Assembly: GCF_000271405.2 (NCBI RefSeq)
Contig: NC_018081.1
Span: 2,035,733-2,099,732, forward strand
Source of the DNA: Enterococcus hirae ATCC 9790
Lineage (GTDB): Bacteria; Bacillota; Bacilli; Lactobacillales; Enterococcaceae
Direction: 5' to 3'
Length of the DNA: 64,000 nt
Shown here: positions 17,533-28,048 of the stretch, in pieces
Layout of the letters: each line of letters opens with the position of its first letter
How positions within the stretch are numbered: position 1 is the stretch's first letter
Position numbers and translations under genes: made by a program
Notes under the pieces: model-generated
Databases searched by the model: none
The model's input: only the letters and a program-made list of their open reading frames with translations
Told to the model about the DNA's origin: nothing

Positions 17533-17549
17533 TGTTATAAAATGTAACA
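17533..17549. promoter_or_regulatory. GlnR/TnrA-type operator
   Basis: TGTTA, seven bases, TAACA: an exact fit to the TGTNA-N7-TNACA box of the nitrogen regulators GlnR and TnrA. It is centred about 56 bases upstream of the -35 of the glutamine transporter promoter. A second TGTCA...TAACA pair (17513-17527) has only five bases between the arms. Confidence 0.65.
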
Positions 17550-17800
17550 TAATAAATGTAGAGAGGAATCTAACGTAAGATAAATAATTACTTAAGGGAC
17601 CTTATTGATATATAATTTTGCTGCCTAATTTACTACATAATACATGTATGAATTTATATAATATAGTAGAAAAGAAAAAAATCAAAAGTAGCGAAAGTAT
17701 GTTCGGTGTGGTATAATAAATCAACAAGGAATGCCTTTGCTTTCCTTTTCTTTTTTGTGGTCGTAAAATGAAGAGGAAAGAATGAAAAGGAGGATGAAAT

Positions 17801-19795
17801 ATGATAGAAAGAGATACCTCCCGACACTTTGAGTTGGTGTCAAAATATCAACCAGCAGGAGATCAACCCGAAGCCATTACACAGTTAGTTGATGGGGTAG
17901 TTGGTGGAAAGAAAGCTCAGATACTTTTAGGAGCAACTGGTACAGGGAAGACGTATACCGTTTCGAATTTGATTGAAAAAGTGAATAAGCCAACATTGAT
18001 TATTGCTCACAATAAAACATTAGCTGGACAATTATATGGGGAGTTCAAAGAATTTTTCCCCAATAATGCAGTTGAATATTTTGTATCTTATTACGATTAT
18101 TATCAACCTGAAGCTTATGTCCCTTCAAGTGATACTTACATTGAAAAGGATTCTAGTGTCAATGATGAAATTGATAAGTTACGACATTCGGCAACCAGTT
18201 CGTTATTAGAACGAAATGACGTGATCGTGATTGCTTCTGTTTCTTGCATCTTTGGTTTGGGTTCACCTTTTGAGTATCAAAAACAAGTCGTTTCAATTAG
18301 ACAAGGAGCTGAGCTTGATCGTAATCAATTGATTCGTGATTTAGTTAGTATCCAATTTGAGCGCAACGATATTGATTTTCAACGTGGTCGTTTTCGAGTA
18401 CGTGGGGACGTTGTGGAGATTTTTCCAGCCAGTCGAGATGAACGTGCGTTGCGTGTTGAATTTTTTGGTGATGAGGTCGAAAGGATTCGTGAAGTCAATG
18501 CGTTGACTGGTGAGGTCTTGGGAGAAACTGAGCATGTGGCGATATTTCCAGCGACTCACTTTGTCACAAATGATGAACACATGGAACATGCGGTTGCAAA
18601 TATCAAAGCGGAACTGGAACAACGTTTGACAGTTTTGCGGAATGAGAATAAATTGTTAGAGGCTCAACGGCTAGAACAACGAACGAACTATGATATTGAA
18701 ATGATGTTAGAGATGGGTTATACATCTGGAATCGAAAATTATTCGCGACACATGGATGGTCGAAAAGAAGGTGAGCCACCATACACATTACTTGATTTCT
18801 TTCCCGAAGATTCATTAATGATTATTGATGAATCGCATGTGACAATGCCGCAAATTCGGGGAATGTACAATGGTGACCGCGCAAGAAAACAGATGTTAGT
18901 CGATTATGGTTTTCGTTTACCATCGGCATTAGACAATCGTCCGTTACGATTAGAAGAGTTTGAAAAGCACGTGAATCAAATCGTTTATGTATCTGCTACG
19001 CCTGGTCCATATGAGTATGAACAAACGGATACAGTGATTCAACAGATCATCCGACCAACTGGACTACTAGATCCAATCATCGAAGTGCGGCCGATCATGG
19101 GGCAAATTGATGATCTGGTAGGAGAAATCAATGAACGAGTTGAAAAAGATCAGCGCGTGTTTGTAACTACATTGACAAAGAAAATGTCTGAAGATTTGAC
19201 TGATTATTTTAAAGAATTAGGAATCAAAGTCAAATATCTGCATAGTGATATCAAAACATTAGAACGTACCGAAATCATTCGTGATCTTCGTTTAGGTGAA
19301 TTCGATGTACTTGTAGGAATCAACTTGTTACGTGAAGGACTTGATGTACCGGAAGTTTCGCTAGTAGCGATTTTGGATGCAGATAAAGAAGGCTTTTTAC
19401 GGAGCGAACGTTCTTTAGTACAGACGATTGGACGTGCAGCACGGAATGCAGAAGGAAAAGTGATTATGTATGCGGACAAAGTGACTGATTCGATGCGCAA
19501 GGCTATCGATGAAACTTCTAGACGACGTAGTATCCAAGAACAATATAATCAAGAGCATGGTATCGTGCCGAAAACGATCATCAAAGAGATCCGTGATTTG
19601 ATTTCCATCACGAAAGAATCCGAAGATGATGCAAAAGAAACGGTTCAAGTATCCTATGAAGAAATGACAAGAGAAGAAAAAGCTACATTATTAATGAAAT
19701 TAGAAAAAGAAATGAAAGATGCTGCTAAAGCATTAGATTTCGAGACAGCCGCAAATGTACGGGATATGATTCTTGAACTAAAGGCGTCAGAGTAG
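17801..19795 (+). CDS. uvrB: excinuclease ABC subunit B
   Basis: 664 residues after AAAAGGAGG. Walker [11 protein letters not shown] (residues ~43-52), the beta-hairpin region [20 protein letters not shown] that clamps damaged DNA, helicase motifs DESH and [13 protein letters not shown], and a C-terminal UVR helix pair ([19 protein letters not shown]) that binds UvrC are all visible. It verifies lesions found by UvrA and recruits UvrC in nucleotide excision repair. Nine bases separate it from uvrA, so the two are one operon. Confidence 0.98.
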   Translation: MIERDTSRHFELVSKYQPAGDQPEAITQLVDGVVGGKKAQILLGATGTGKTYTVSNLIEKVNKPTLIIAHNKTLAGQLYGEFKEFFPNNAVEYFVSYYDYYQPEAYVPSSDTYIEKDSSVNDEIDKLRHSATSSLLERNDVIVIASVSCIFGLGSPFEYQKQVVSIRQGAELDRNQLIRDLVSIQFERNDIDFQRGRFRVRGDVVEIFPASRDERALRVEFFGDEVERIREVNALTGEVLGETEHVAIFPATHFVTNDEHMEHAVANIKAELEQRLTVLRNENKLLEAQRLEQRTNYDIEMMLEMGYTSGIENYSRHMDGRKEGEPPYTLLDFFPEDSLMIIDESHVTMPQIRGMYNGDRARKQMLVDYGFRLPSALDNRPLRLEEFEKHVNQIVYVSATPGPYEYEQTDTVIQQIIRPTGLLDPIIEVRPIMGQIDDLVGEINERVEKDQRVFVTTLTKKMSEDLTDYFKELGIKVKYLHSDIKTLERTEIIRDLRLGEFDVLVGINLLREGLDVPEVSLVAILDADKEGFLRSERSLVQTIGRAARNAEGKVIMYADKVTDSMRKAIDETSRRRSIQEQYNQEHGIVPKTIIKEIRDLISITKESEDDAKETVQVSYEEMTREEKATLLMKLEKEMKDAAKALDFETAANVRDMILELKASE

Positions 19796-19804
19796 GGGGA
19801 TTAT

Positions 19805-22642
19805 ATGGCAAATGATAAAATAATTATCCATGGTGCAAGAGCCCACAATTTAAAAAACATCAATGTGACAATTCCGCGAGATAAATTTGTGGTGGTCACT
19901 GGATTATCTGGTTCTGGGAAAAGTTCGTTAGCATTCGATACATTATATGCAGAAGGACAAAGAAGATATGTCGAAAGTCTTTCTGCTTATGCACGGCAAT
20001 TTTTAGGGCAAATGGATAAACCGGATGTTGATAGTATTGATGGGCTAAGTCCAGCAATTTCAATTGATCAAAAAACAACTAGTAAAAACCCTCGTTCAAC
20101 AGTAGGAACTGTCACAGAAATCAATGATTATCTCCGATTGCTGTTTGCACGTGTGGGGCATCCTATCTGTCCGAATGATCACATTGAGATCACCAGCCAA
20201 TCTATTGATCAAATGGCTGATAAAGTTTTAGAATTACCTGAACGAACTAAAATTCAAGTTCTTGCGCCGATCATTGTCAAGAAAAAAGGCCAACATAAAA
20301 AAGTTTTTGAACGTATTCAAAAAGAAGGATACGTACGTGTTCGAGTGGATGGAGAAATCTATGACTTAAGTGAAGTACCAGAATTAGAAAAAAATAAAAA
20401 GCATGATATCGCAATTGTCATAGACCGTGTCATCATAAAAGAAGGAATCCGTTCACGTTTGTTTGATTCAATCGAAGCTGCCTTGCGTTTAGCAGAAGGC
20501 TATGTTTTGATTGATGTCATCGGAGAAGAGGAAATGCTGTTTAGCGAGCATTACGCTTGTCCTTATTGTGGCTTTACTGTTGGTGAATTGGAACCAAGAC
20601 TGTTTTCTTTCAATGCGCCATTTGGTGCGTGTCCTGATTGTGATGGTCTTGGTGTCAAATTAGAAGTGGACCAAGATTTAGTGATACCTGATCGTACGAA
20701 GACGTTGAGTCAAGGAGCGATCGTCCCTTGGAATCCAATCAGTTCACAATACTATCCTCAGATGCTAGCTCAAGCCTGTGAAAGTTATGGGATTGATATG
20801 GAGACGCCTTTTGAAGAGTTGCCACTTGAACATCAAGAAATCGTGCTCAATGGGACAGACGAGCTGTTCCATTTCCACTATGAGAATGATTTCGGTGGTG
20901 TTCGTGATGTTGAAACAACTTTTGAAGGGGTATTGAAAAACATTAAGCGTCGGTACCATGATACGAACAGTGATTTCACAAGAGAGCAAATGAGACAATA
21001 TATGACTGAATTGACTTGCCAAACTTGTCATGGGTATCGTTTGAATCCTCAAGCTTTATCCGTTCAAATCAATGGAACGAATATTGGACAAACGAACGAG
21101 TTGTCTATCCAAAAAGCGGTCAACTTCTTTTCAAATTTGACCCTTTCAGACCAAGAAAAAGTAATAGCTAAACCGATTTTAAAAGAAGTGAATGATCGAC
21201 TTTCATTTTTAGAAAATGTTGGTCTCGATTATTTAACGCTGAGTCGTGCGTCAGGAACTCTTTCAGGAGGAGAAGCACAGCGGATCCGTTTGGCCACTCA
21301 AATTGGCTCGAATCTCTCAGGGGTTCTTTATATTTTAGATGAGCCTTCTATCGGACTCCATCAAAGAGATAACGACCGTTTGATCGGTTCATTGAAGAAA
21401 ATGCGTGATCTAGGGAACACCCTGGTCGTGGTCGAGCATGATGAAGATACGATGCGTGCGGCAGATTATTTGATTGATGTGGGTCCTGGTGCGGGGCATC
21501 AAGGAGGAGAAATCGTTTCAGCTGGCACGCCAGCAGAAGTTGCTGCTGATGAAGATTCTTTAACTGGACAATATCTATCCGGTAAAAAGAGTATCCCAGT
21601 TCCAACTGAACGCCGAAAAGGGAATGGACAAGCTATCAAAATCACTGGGGCAACGGAAAATAATTTGAAAAATATTTCAGTGGAATTTCCTTTAGGTGAA
21701 TTTGTTGCGGTGACTGGTGTGTCCGGTTCAGGTAAGAGTACATTGGTCAATAGTATCCTAAAACGAGCTCTTGCACAAAAAATCAATCGTAATTCAGCAA
21801 AACCTGGTAAATTCAAATCAATTTCCGGTTATGAAAGTATTGAAAAAATCATTGATATCGATCAAAGTCCGATTGGGCGCACACCACGAAGCAATCCTGC
21901 GACATATACTAGTGTATTTGATGATATTAGAGATTTATTTGCACAAACAAATGAAGCTAAAATGCGTGGGTATAAAAAAGGCCGTTTTAGTTTCAACGTT
22001 AAAGGTGGACGTTGTGAAGCCTGCCGAGGCGATGGAATTATTAAGATTGAAATGCACTTTCTACCTGATGTTTACGTTCCTTGTGAAGTTTGTCATGGGA
22101 AGCGATATAATTCTGAAACGCTAGAAGTTCATTATAAAGGGAAAAGTATTGCAGATATTTTAGAAATGACGGTTGAAGATGCCGTTGAATTTTTCCAACC
22201 AATCCCTAAGATTCATCGAAAACTTCAAACCATTGTCGATGTTGGTCTAGGCTACGTTACGATGGGGCAACCAGCTACAACATTATCTGGTGGGGAAGCA
22301 CAGCGGATGAAACTCGCTAGTGAATTACACAAAATAGCGAATGGTAAGAACTTTTATATTTTAGATGAACCAACGACTGGTTTGCATACAGATGATATTG
22401 CCCGGCTACTTGATGTCTTGCAACGTTTAGTAGATGCAGGGAATACGGTATTAGTGATCGAGCATAACCTTGATGTTATTAAAACCGCTGATCATATTAT
22501 TGATCTTGGACCAGAAGGCGGGGAAGGTGGCGGTACGATTTTAGCCACTGGTACACCTGAAGAAATCATTGAGGTGAAAGAGAGTTATACTGGTCGATAC
22601 TTAAAAAAAATCATGAATGGTGAAAACCAACTGGATAGTTAA
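19805..22642 (+). CDS. uvrA: excinuclease ABC subunit A
   Basis: 945 residues. Two ABC cassettes (GLSGSGKSS early and GVSGSGKST around residue 640), two signature motifs ([12 protein letters not shown] and [12 protein letters not shown]), and zinc modules (CPYC...CPDC and CEAC...CEVC) are all present. The dimer scans DNA for bulky damage and loads UvrB. It is full length and directly follows uvrB. The downstream hairpin at 22777-22812 ends the operon. Confidence 0.98.
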   Translation: MANDKIIIHGARAHNLKNINVTIPRDKFVVVTGLSGSGKSSLAFDTLYAEGQRRYVESLSAYARQFLGQMDKPDVDSIDGLSPAISIDQKTTSKNPRSTVGTVTEINDYLRLLFARVGHPICPNDHIEITSQSIDQMADKVLELPERTKIQVLAPIIVKKKGQHKKVFERIQKEGYVRVRVDGEIYDLSEVPELEKNKKHDIAIVIDRVIIKEGIRSRLFDSIEAALRLAEGYVLIDVIGEEEMLFSEHYACPYCGFTVGELEPRLFSFNAPFGACPDCDGLGVKLEVDQDLVIPDRTKTLSQGAIVPWNPISSQYYPQMLAQACESYGIDMETPFEELPLEHQEIVLNGTDELFHFHYENDFGGVRDVETTFEGVLKNIKRRYHDTNSDFTREQMRQYMTELTCQTCHGYRLNPQALSVQINGTNIGQTNELSIQKAVNFFSNLTLSDQEKVIAKPILKEVNDRLSFLENVGLDYLTLSRASGTLSGGEAQRIRLATQIGSNLSGVLYILDEPSIGLHQRDNDRLIGSLKKMRDLGNTLVVVEHDEDTMRAADYLIDVGPGAGHQGGEIVSAGTPAEVAADEDSLTGQYLSGKKSIPVPTERRKGNGQAIKITGATENNLKNISVEFPLGEFVAVTGVSGSGKSTLVNSILKRALAQKINRNSAKPGKFKSISGYESIEKIIDIDQSPIGRTPRSNPATYTSVFDDIRDLFAQTNEAKMRGYKKGRFSFNVKGGRCEACRGDGIIKIEMHFLPDVYVPCEVCHGKRYNSETLEVHYKGKSIADILEMTVEDAVEFFQPIPKIHRKLQTIVDVGLGYVTMGQPATTLSGGEAQRMKLASELHKIANGKNFYILDEPTTGLHTDDIARLLDVLQRLVDAGNTVLVIEHNLDVIKTADHIIDLGPEGGEGGGTILATGTPEEIIEVKESYTGRYLKKIMNGENQLDS

Positions 22643-22776
22643 AAAAAATTAAAATCAAGTATCTATTCTTGTTTTATTGACTAGTATAGACTAAAATACG
22701 AAACATGGTAGTTCTTTCTACACTAATTGGTATAGATAAAAACTTCCTATAAGTTCAATCCGTTCAAAAAAGAATT

Positions 22777-22812
22777 GAGCAATCGGAGGAGATTCCTTTG
22801 ATTGCTTTTTTC
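22777..22812 (+). terminator. terminator after uvrA
   Basis: GAGCAATC...GATTGCT stem with an inner GGAGG/TCCTT pairing, followed by TTTTTTCTTT. Confidence 0.8.
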
Positions 22813-22825
22813 TTTATGGTATGAT
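22798..22825 (+). promoter_or_regulatory. candidate promoter of the D-aspartate genes
   Basis: TTGATT, a 16-bp spacer, TATGAT with an extended ATGG. The -35 lies inside the right arm of the uvrA terminator, a compact end-to-start arrangement. Confidence 0.55.
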
Positions 22826-22878
22826 ATTCCTTGTGTAGTTGAAAAAGAAAACTAGAGATTATGAGTAAGTGAGAGATA

Positions 22879-24144
22879 ATGATGAACAGTAATGTAAACG
22901 AAGAATTTATTCCTATTTTATTGGGTAGCGACATGAATGTCTATGGAATGGCACGTTCATTTCATGAAGCGTATGGCAAAGTTTGCCAGGCGTATGCATC
23001 AAATCAGTTGGCACCAACTCGCTATAGCAAAATTGTCAAAGTAGACGTAATTCCTGGTTTTGATAAAGATCCGGTCTTTATTGAGTCCATGTTACGTTTA
23101 GCAAGAGAGAAATATTCAGATCAAACGAAGAAGTATCTCTTGATTGCATGTGGAGATGGCTATGCAGAACTGATTTCTCAGCATAAAGAAGAACTCTCAA
23201 AGTATTTTATTTGTCCTTACATCGATTATTCGTTATTTAAACGTCTGATTAATAAGGTTAGTTTTTATGAAGTTTGCGAGGAATACCAGTTACCTTATCC
23301 CAAAACGTTGATTGTTAGAAAAGAAATGTTAGTTGATGGGCATTTGAATCAAGAGTTACCATTTGACTTTCCAGTGGCATTAAAGCCGGCAAACAGCGTA
23401 GAATACTTATCTGTCCAATTTGAAGGTCGAAAAAAAGCCTTTATTATCGATAATCGTGAAGAATTTGACTTGATCTTAGGTCGTATTTACGAAGCAGGTT
23501 ATACAAGTGAAATGATCGTCCAAGATTTCATTCCTGGGGATGATAGTAATATGCGTGTGTTAAATGCTTATGTCGATGAAAACCATCAAGTAAGAATGAT
23601 GTGTTTAGGTCACCCATTACTAGAAGATCCAACACCAGCTTCGATTGGTAATTATGTGGTGATCATGCCAGATTATAATGAAAAGATCTATCAAACGATT
23701 AAACGATTTTTAGAAGATATTTCCTATACTGGTTTTGCGAATTTTGATATGAAATACGATCCAAGAGATGGTGAATACAAACTTTTTGAAATCAACCTTC
23801 GTCAGGGAAGAAGCAGTTTCTTTGTCACTCTTAATGGCTTGAATTTAGCAAAATTTGTGACAGAAGACCGTGTATTTGAAGTTCCATTCACAGGGACTAC
23901 CTATGGGACAAGCCAATCGGATCAAGCAAAATTATGGATGGGTGTACCTAACAAGGTCTTTTTAACTTATGCAAAAGCAAATGAAGACAAAAAAGTTGCA
24001 GAAAAAATGATTAAAGAAAATCGTTATGGAACGACTGTTTTTTATGAGAAAGATCGTTCGCTCAAACGCTGGTTATTGATGAAGTATATGTTTAGAAATT
24101 ACATTCCTCGATTTAAAAAATACTTTCATGTGAAAGAAGGTTGA
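22879..24144 (+). CDS. aslfm: D-aspartate ligase (ATP-grasp), peptidoglycan cross-bridge
   Basis: 421 residues. The N-terminus IPILLGSDMNVYGMARSFHE closely matches, from memory, D-aspartate ligase of Enterococcus faecium, the ATP-grasp enzyme that adds D-Asp by its beta-carboxyl to the Lys side chain of UDP-MurNAc-pentapeptide. The ATP-grasp core is seen in VALKPANSVEYL, MIVQDFIPGDDSNMRVL and FEINLRQGRSSFF, which carry metal and nucleotide contacts. The racemase four bases downstream would supply D-Asp. Two Met codons in a row open the frame; either could start. The pairing matches the known aslfm-racfm locus. Confidence 0.88.
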   Translation: MMNSNVNEEFIPILLGSDMNVYGMARSFHEAYGKVCQAYASNQLAPTRYSKIVKVDVIPGFDKDPVFIESMLRLAREKYSDQTKKYLLIACGDGYAELISQHKEELSKYFICPYIDYSLFKRLINKVSFYEVCEEYQLPYPKTLIVRKEMLVDGHLNQELPFDFPVALKPANSVEYLSVQFEGRKKAFIIDNREEFDLILGRIYEAGYTSEMIVQDFIPGDDSNMRVLNAYVDENHQVRMMCLGHPLLEDPTPASIGNYVVIMPDYNEKIYQTIKRFLEDISYTGFANFDMKYDPRDGEYKLFEINLRQGRSSFFVTLNGLNLAKFVTEDRVFEVPFTGTTYGTSQSDQAKLWMGVPNKVFLTYAKANEDKKVAEKMIKENRYGTTVFYEKDRSLKRWLLMKYMFRNYIPRFKKYFHVKEG

Positions 24145-24147
24145 TTC

Positions 24148-24867
24148 ATGGAAAACTTTTTTAGTATTTTGGGCGGAATGGGAACGATGGCCACAGAGAG
24201 TTTTGTCCGTCTAATCAATCATCGAACCAAAGCCTCAAAAGATCAGGAATATTTAAATTATGTATTATTTAATCATGCGACAGTTCCTGATCGAACGGCT
24301 TATATTTTAGATAGGGAACAAGAAAGTCCAATGCCTTACCTACTAGATGATGTTGAAAAACAAAATTTACTCAAACCAAATTTTATCGTTTTAACGTGTA
24401 ATACAGCTCATTATTTCTTTGATGAACTTCAAGCAGCCACTGAGATTCCGATTCTTCATATGCCACGAGAAGCGGCAAATGAGCTTGTCAGACAAAATAC
24501 AACTGGTAAAGTAGCCATCCTAGGTACGGAAGGTAGCATGAAAGCTGGAATTTATGAAAAGGAAGTGAGACAGCTAGGCTTTGAGGCTGTCATTCCTGAT
24601 GCTCAACTTCAGGCGAAAATCAACCATTTGATTTATCATGATATCAAAGAATCAGATTATTTAAACAAAGAACTATACTACGAAATTTTGGCAGAAGCGG
24701 TGGCGCGATTTGATTGCGAGAAAATTATTTTAGGCTGTACAGAATTATCGTTGATGCAAGAGTATGTAGGGGAAAATGAATATCCCGTCATTGACGCACA
24801 GTCAATCTTAGCTGATCAAACGATCGCCCGTGCCTTACAACACCGACAAGCTACCATATCAAGTTGA
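24148..24867 (+). CDS. racD: aspartate racemase
   Basis: 239 residues of the aspartate/glutamate racemase family. The two catalytic Cys sit in [10 protein letters not shown] (residues ~79-88) and LGCTELSLM (~195-203), and the start [15 protein letters not shown] is the usual nucleotide-free GGMG loop. It interconverts L- and D-aspartate without cofactor, feeding the D-Asp ligase whose gene ends four bases upstream, so translation is probably coupled. The E. faecium counterpart is called racfm. Confidence 0.9.
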   Translation: MENFFSILGGMGTMATESFVRLINHRTKASKDQEYLNYVLFNHATVPDRTAYILDREQESPMPYLLDDVEKQNLLKPNFIVLTCNTAHYFFDELQAATEIPILHMPREAANELVRQNTTGKVAILGTEGSMKAGIYEKEVRQLGFEAVIPDAQLQAKINHLIYHDIKESDYLNKELYYEILAEAVARFDCEKIILGCTELSLMQEYVGENEYPVIDAQSILADQTIARALQHRQATISS

Positions 24868-25020
24868 AAACTTTTATGAGCAAAGATTAGGGGCGGATAC
24901 CTACAGTGGTATTTGTCCCTATTTTTATCGGCAACTTCATTTTTAAGAATGTTTAACTGGTAATGATACGCCCGGAAGTGATATAATTTTAGGAAGAGAT
25001 ATGAGAGGGGGCCGTTTGAT

Positions 25021-25905
25021 ATGGCTGATAATTTACAACTAGTAATCATCACAGGGATGAGTGGCGCTGGGAAGACGGTCGCTATTCAAAGTTTTGAAGA
25101 TATGGGGTATTTCTGTATTGATAATATGCCACCAAATCTAATTCCAAAGTTTTGGGAATTGATCAAAGAATCGGGTAAAGTGACGAAAATGGCATTAGTG
25201 GTAGACTTGCGTTCACGCTCGTTTTTTGAAGAAATCCAAAATATGTTAGTCGAAATTGAGAATACGGATTTTATCGATACGTCGATTTTATTTTTAGATG
25301 CATCCGATGAAGAATTAGTCGCACGATACAAGGAAACAAGACGTACCCATCCAATGGCAATGAACGGTTTAGTCACGGAAGGAATTCGTAAAGAACGTGC
25401 GATATTGAATGATCTAAAGATGCAGGCCTCGGTCATTATAGACACGACGACTTTAACACCACGTCAGTTAAGGGAAAAAATCAATCAAACGTTTAAGACC
25501 AAAGGCGATCAAGGCTTTCGAATCGAATTTGTTTCCTTTGGATTCAAATATGGCTTGCCAATTGATTCAGATATCGTGATGGATGTACGCTTTTTACCAA
25601 ATCCCCACTATATTCCTGAATTAAGACCTTTGACAGGAAAAGATCAACCAGTTTATGACTATGTGATGTCATTTGATGAAACTGAGCTGTTTTATAATAA
25701 GTTTTTAGATTTATTACAGACGGTTTTACCAGGATATATCAAAGAAGGTAAAAGCAGCTTGACGATTGCTATTGGCTGTACCGGAGGGCAACACCGTTCA
25801 GTTGCGTTAACAGAACGTTTATCAGGTGCTTTGAAAGAAAATTATAAAGTCAATGTGACTCACCGTGACAAAGATAAACGGAAAGAGACGGTGAATCGCT
25901 CGTGA
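25021..25905 (+). CDS. rapZ: RNase adapter RapZ-like nucleotide-binding protein
   Basis: 294 residues after GAGAGGGGG. Walker [11 protein letters not shown] (residues ~12-21) and the conserved C-terminal [17 protein letters not shown] mark the YvcJ/RapZ family. In Gram-negatives RapZ guides decay of the small RNA controlling glmS; in Firmicutes YvcJ binds nucleotides and affects competence or cell-wall signalling, and the exact role is open. It opens the conserved group rapZ-yvcK-whiA, and its stop overlaps the next start. An isolated TATAAT lies at 24982-24987. Confidence 0.93.
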   Translation: MADNLQLVIITGMSGAGKTVAIQSFEDMGYFCIDNMPPNLIPKFWELIKESGKVTKMALVVDLRSRSFFEEIQNMLVEIENTDFIDTSILFLDASDEELVARYKETRRTHPMAMNGLVTEGIRKERAILNDLKMQASVIIDTTTLTPRQLREKINQTFKTKGDQGFRIEFVSFGFKYGLPIDSDIVMDVRFLPNPHYIPELRPLTGKDQPVYDYVMSFDETELFYNKFLDLLQTVLPGYIKEGKSSLTIAIGCTGGQHRSVALTERLSGALKENYKVNVTHRDKDKRKETVNRS

Positions 25906-26900
25906 AGATGAAAACTTACCGTATAAGAAAGCCCAAAATCGTTGTCGTTGGGGGTGGCACAGGCTTACCGGTTATTTTAAAAAGCTTGCGTAACCAAGGG
26001 GCTGATATTACAGCAATCGTAACTGTCGCAGATGACGGGGGCAGTAGCGGTGCAATCAGAGAATCAATTGCGATGGCGCCCCCTGGCGATTTGAGGAATG
26101 TGTTGGTTTCATTGTCGGATATGCCACAATTTTATGAAGATATCTTTCAGTATCGTTTTAAAAAAGAAGATCAATTTTTAGCCAATCATACGATCGGTAA
26201 TTTGATCATTGCCGCTGTCGCAGAAATGAGAGGAAGTACATACGAAGCAGTACAACTCCTATCTAAGATGATGCATGTGGACGGTCATATCTATCCTTCT
26301 TCTGAAACACCATTAACACTCCATGCAGTTTTTAAAGATGGTACTACTGCGGTGGGGGAATCAAAAATTGCGGTCGATCGAAAAACGATTGATCATGTCT
26401 ATGTGCGAAATACCACGGATGATAGCGAAGCCAAACCAGCACGAAAAGTTGTTTCTGCCATTATGGAGGCAGATATGGTCGTTTTAGGACCGGGTAGTTT
26501 GTTTACTAGCATTTTACCTAATTTGGTCATCCAAGAAATTGGAGAAGCAGTAGCTAAAACAGAAGCCGAAGTGGTGTATATTTGTAATATCATGACACAA
26601 AAAGGTGAAACAGAACATTTTACAGATGCTGATCATATTCGGGTGTTGCATGAACATTTGAAACGACCATTTATTGATACTGTTTTAGTTAACACAGAAA
26701 AAGTACCAGCAGGTTATATGGATCCTGAAATTTACGATGAATACCTCGTACAAGTAACCCATGATTTTCATGGATTACGGAATGAAGGTTGTCGAGTGAT
26801 TTCGACTGACTTTTTAGAATTAAAAAATGGAGGTGTCTTCCATGATGGTGAAAAAGTTGTGGAAGAGCTATTTCGTTTGGTTTTTGGTTCCAAATATTAA
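25902..26900 (+). CDS. yvcK: YvcK/CofD-like UDP-sugar-binding regulator
   Basis: 332 residues. [20 protein letters not shown] (after residue 12) and [13 protein letters not shown] are the dinucleotide-fold signatures of the CofD-like family, with [13 protein letters not shown] and [15 protein letters not shown] further on. YvcK/GlmR binds UDP-GlcNAc and steers carbon towards cell-wall precursors in Firmicutes, often by stimulating GlmS. GTG 25902 overlaps the rapZ stop; ATG 25908 is an alternative start. Middle gene of the conserved trio. Confidence 0.93.
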   Translation: MKMKTYRIRKPKIVVVGGGTGLPVILKSLRNQGADITAIVTVADDGGSSGAIRESIAMAPPGDLRNVLVSLSDMPQFYEDIFQYRFKKEDQFLANHTIGNLIIAAVAEMRGSTYEAVQLLSKMMHVDGHIYPSSETPLTLHAVFKDGTTAVGESKIAVDRKTIDHVYVRNTTDDSEAKPARKVVSAIMEADMVVLGPGSLFTSILPNLVIQEIGEAVAKTEAEVVYICNIMTQKGETEHFTDADHIRVLHEHLKRPFIDTVLVNTEKVPAGYMDPEIYDEYLVQVTHDFHGLRNEGCRVISTDFLELKNGGVFHDGEKVVEELFRLVFGSKY

Positions 26901-26934
26901 ACGGTAGGTTACTAAAAGAAAGGAGGAGAATAGG

Positions 26935-27870
26935 GTGTCATTTGCGGCAGATGTCAAAAAAGAACTTACTGGACTTGAAGTTCACCGCGAACATGCAAAG
27001 GCGGAATTAGCTGCACTTTTGCGAATGAATGGATCTTTAGGGATTGTAAATCAACAATTTATCTTAAACGTTCAAACAGAAAATGCAGCTATCGCCAGAC
27101 GGATCTATTCTCTTTTAAAAGATCATTATAATGTCCGAAGCGAGTTACTCGTTCGAAAAAAAATGAAATTGAAAAAGAATAATGTCTATATCGTTCGTTT
27201 GAAACAAGGAACGAAAAATGTACTGATGGATCTAGATATCATGGACGGAATGATGTTCAATGGGCATGTATCTGATGAAATTTTAGGAAATGCACAAAAA
27301 ATGCGATCCTATCTAAGAGGAGCATTCATGGCGTCTGGTTCAGTCAATAACCCTGAAACTAGTCGTTACCATTTAGAAATTTTCTCCATTTATGAACAAC
27401 ATAATCAAGACATTTGTGATATGTTAAATTATTATGGTCTTCATGCTCGAACATTGGAACGTCGAAACGGCTATATTTCATACTTAAAAGGCGCAGAGAA
27501 AATTGCTGACTTTTTAACCTTAATTGGTGCGACGAATTCGATGTTGCGCTTTGAAGATGTCCGTATCGTACGTGATATGCGAAACTCAGTCAACCGACTT
27601 GTCAATTGTGAGACAGCCAATCTGAATAAAACGATTGATGCTGCAGCAAAACAAATCGAAAATATTGAATTGATTGAAAGTAGAGTTGGATTAACTGCAC
27701 TACCAGAAAAATTGCAAGAAATTGCAGAATTGAGATTAAAGCACCCAGAAGTCAGTTTAAAAGAGCTAGGAGAAATGATTCCATCAGGAGCGATCTCTAA
27801 ATCCGGAATCAATCATCGAATCAGAAAGATTAATGAATTTGCAGAAAAGTTGCGCGAAGAAGCAAGTTAA
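26935..27870 (+). CDS. whiA: WhiA-family DNA-binding protein
   Basis: 311 residues from GTG after AAAGGAGGAG. The N-terminal two thirds is the LAGLIDADG-like fold ([17 protein letters not shown] is a remnant of that motif). The C-terminal helix-turn-helix contains [13 protein letters not shown] and [13 protein letters not shown]. It acts in cell division and chromosome segregation in Bacillus; the molecular mechanism is unsettled. It ends the rapZ-yvcK-whiA operon, with a terminator 31 bases later. In many relatives clpP is near; here the unusual repeat gene follows instead. Confidence 0.95.
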   Translation: MSFAADVKKELTGLEVHREHAKAELAALLRMNGSLGIVNQQFILNVQTENAAIARRIYSLLKDHYNVRSELLVRKKMKLKKNNVYIVRLKQGTKNVLMDLDIMDGMMFNGHVSDEILGNAQKMRSYLRGAFMASGSVNNPETSRYHLEIFSIYEQHNQDICDMLNYYGLHARTLERRNGYISYLKGAEKIADFLTLIGATNSMLRFEDVRIVRDMRNSVNRLVNCETANLNKTIDAAAKQIENIELIESRVGLTALPEKLQEIAELRLKHPEVSLKELGEMIPSGAISKSGINHRIRKINEFAEKLREEAS

Positions 27871-27900
27871 GTGAAAAAATTTTTAATTTTTAATTAATGA

Positions 27901-27938
27901 AGATTTTGGGACAAGTATTTGTCTCAGAATCTTTTTTT
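27901..27938 (+). terminator. terminator after whiA
   Basis: AGATTTTGGGACAA pairs with TTGTCTCAGAATCT around a short loop, then seven T. Confidence 0.85.
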
Positions 27939-27992
27939 ATTATATTTCCAAAAAAAGTTCTAATCAGTGTCCTTTAATATGTTAAAAAGTAA

Positions 27993-28025
27993 GTAGCAAG
28001 TCCCATTGATAACGGTTATTGCTAC
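27993..28025. promoter_or_regulatory. inverted repeat before the helical-repeat gene
   Basis: GTAGCAA (27993-27999) and TTGCTAC (28019-28025) form a 7-bp perfect inverted repeat ending about 8 bases before AAAGGAGA. It could be an operator or could sequester the ribosome site only partly. No clear -35/-10 pair was found upstream. Confidence 0.35.
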
Positions 28026-28048
28026 TAAAAACAAAGGAGAATAGTATC

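Larger units (their letters stand above)
17415..17800. other. divergent intergenic region between glnP and uvrB
   Basis: 386 bases. The left half holds the minus-strand promoter and the GlnR-type box. On the plus strand TATAAT at 17712-17717 (preceded by TGTGG) is the likely -10 for uvrB, with no good -35 and no LexA/DinR-type box that I could recognise. Confidence 0.5.
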
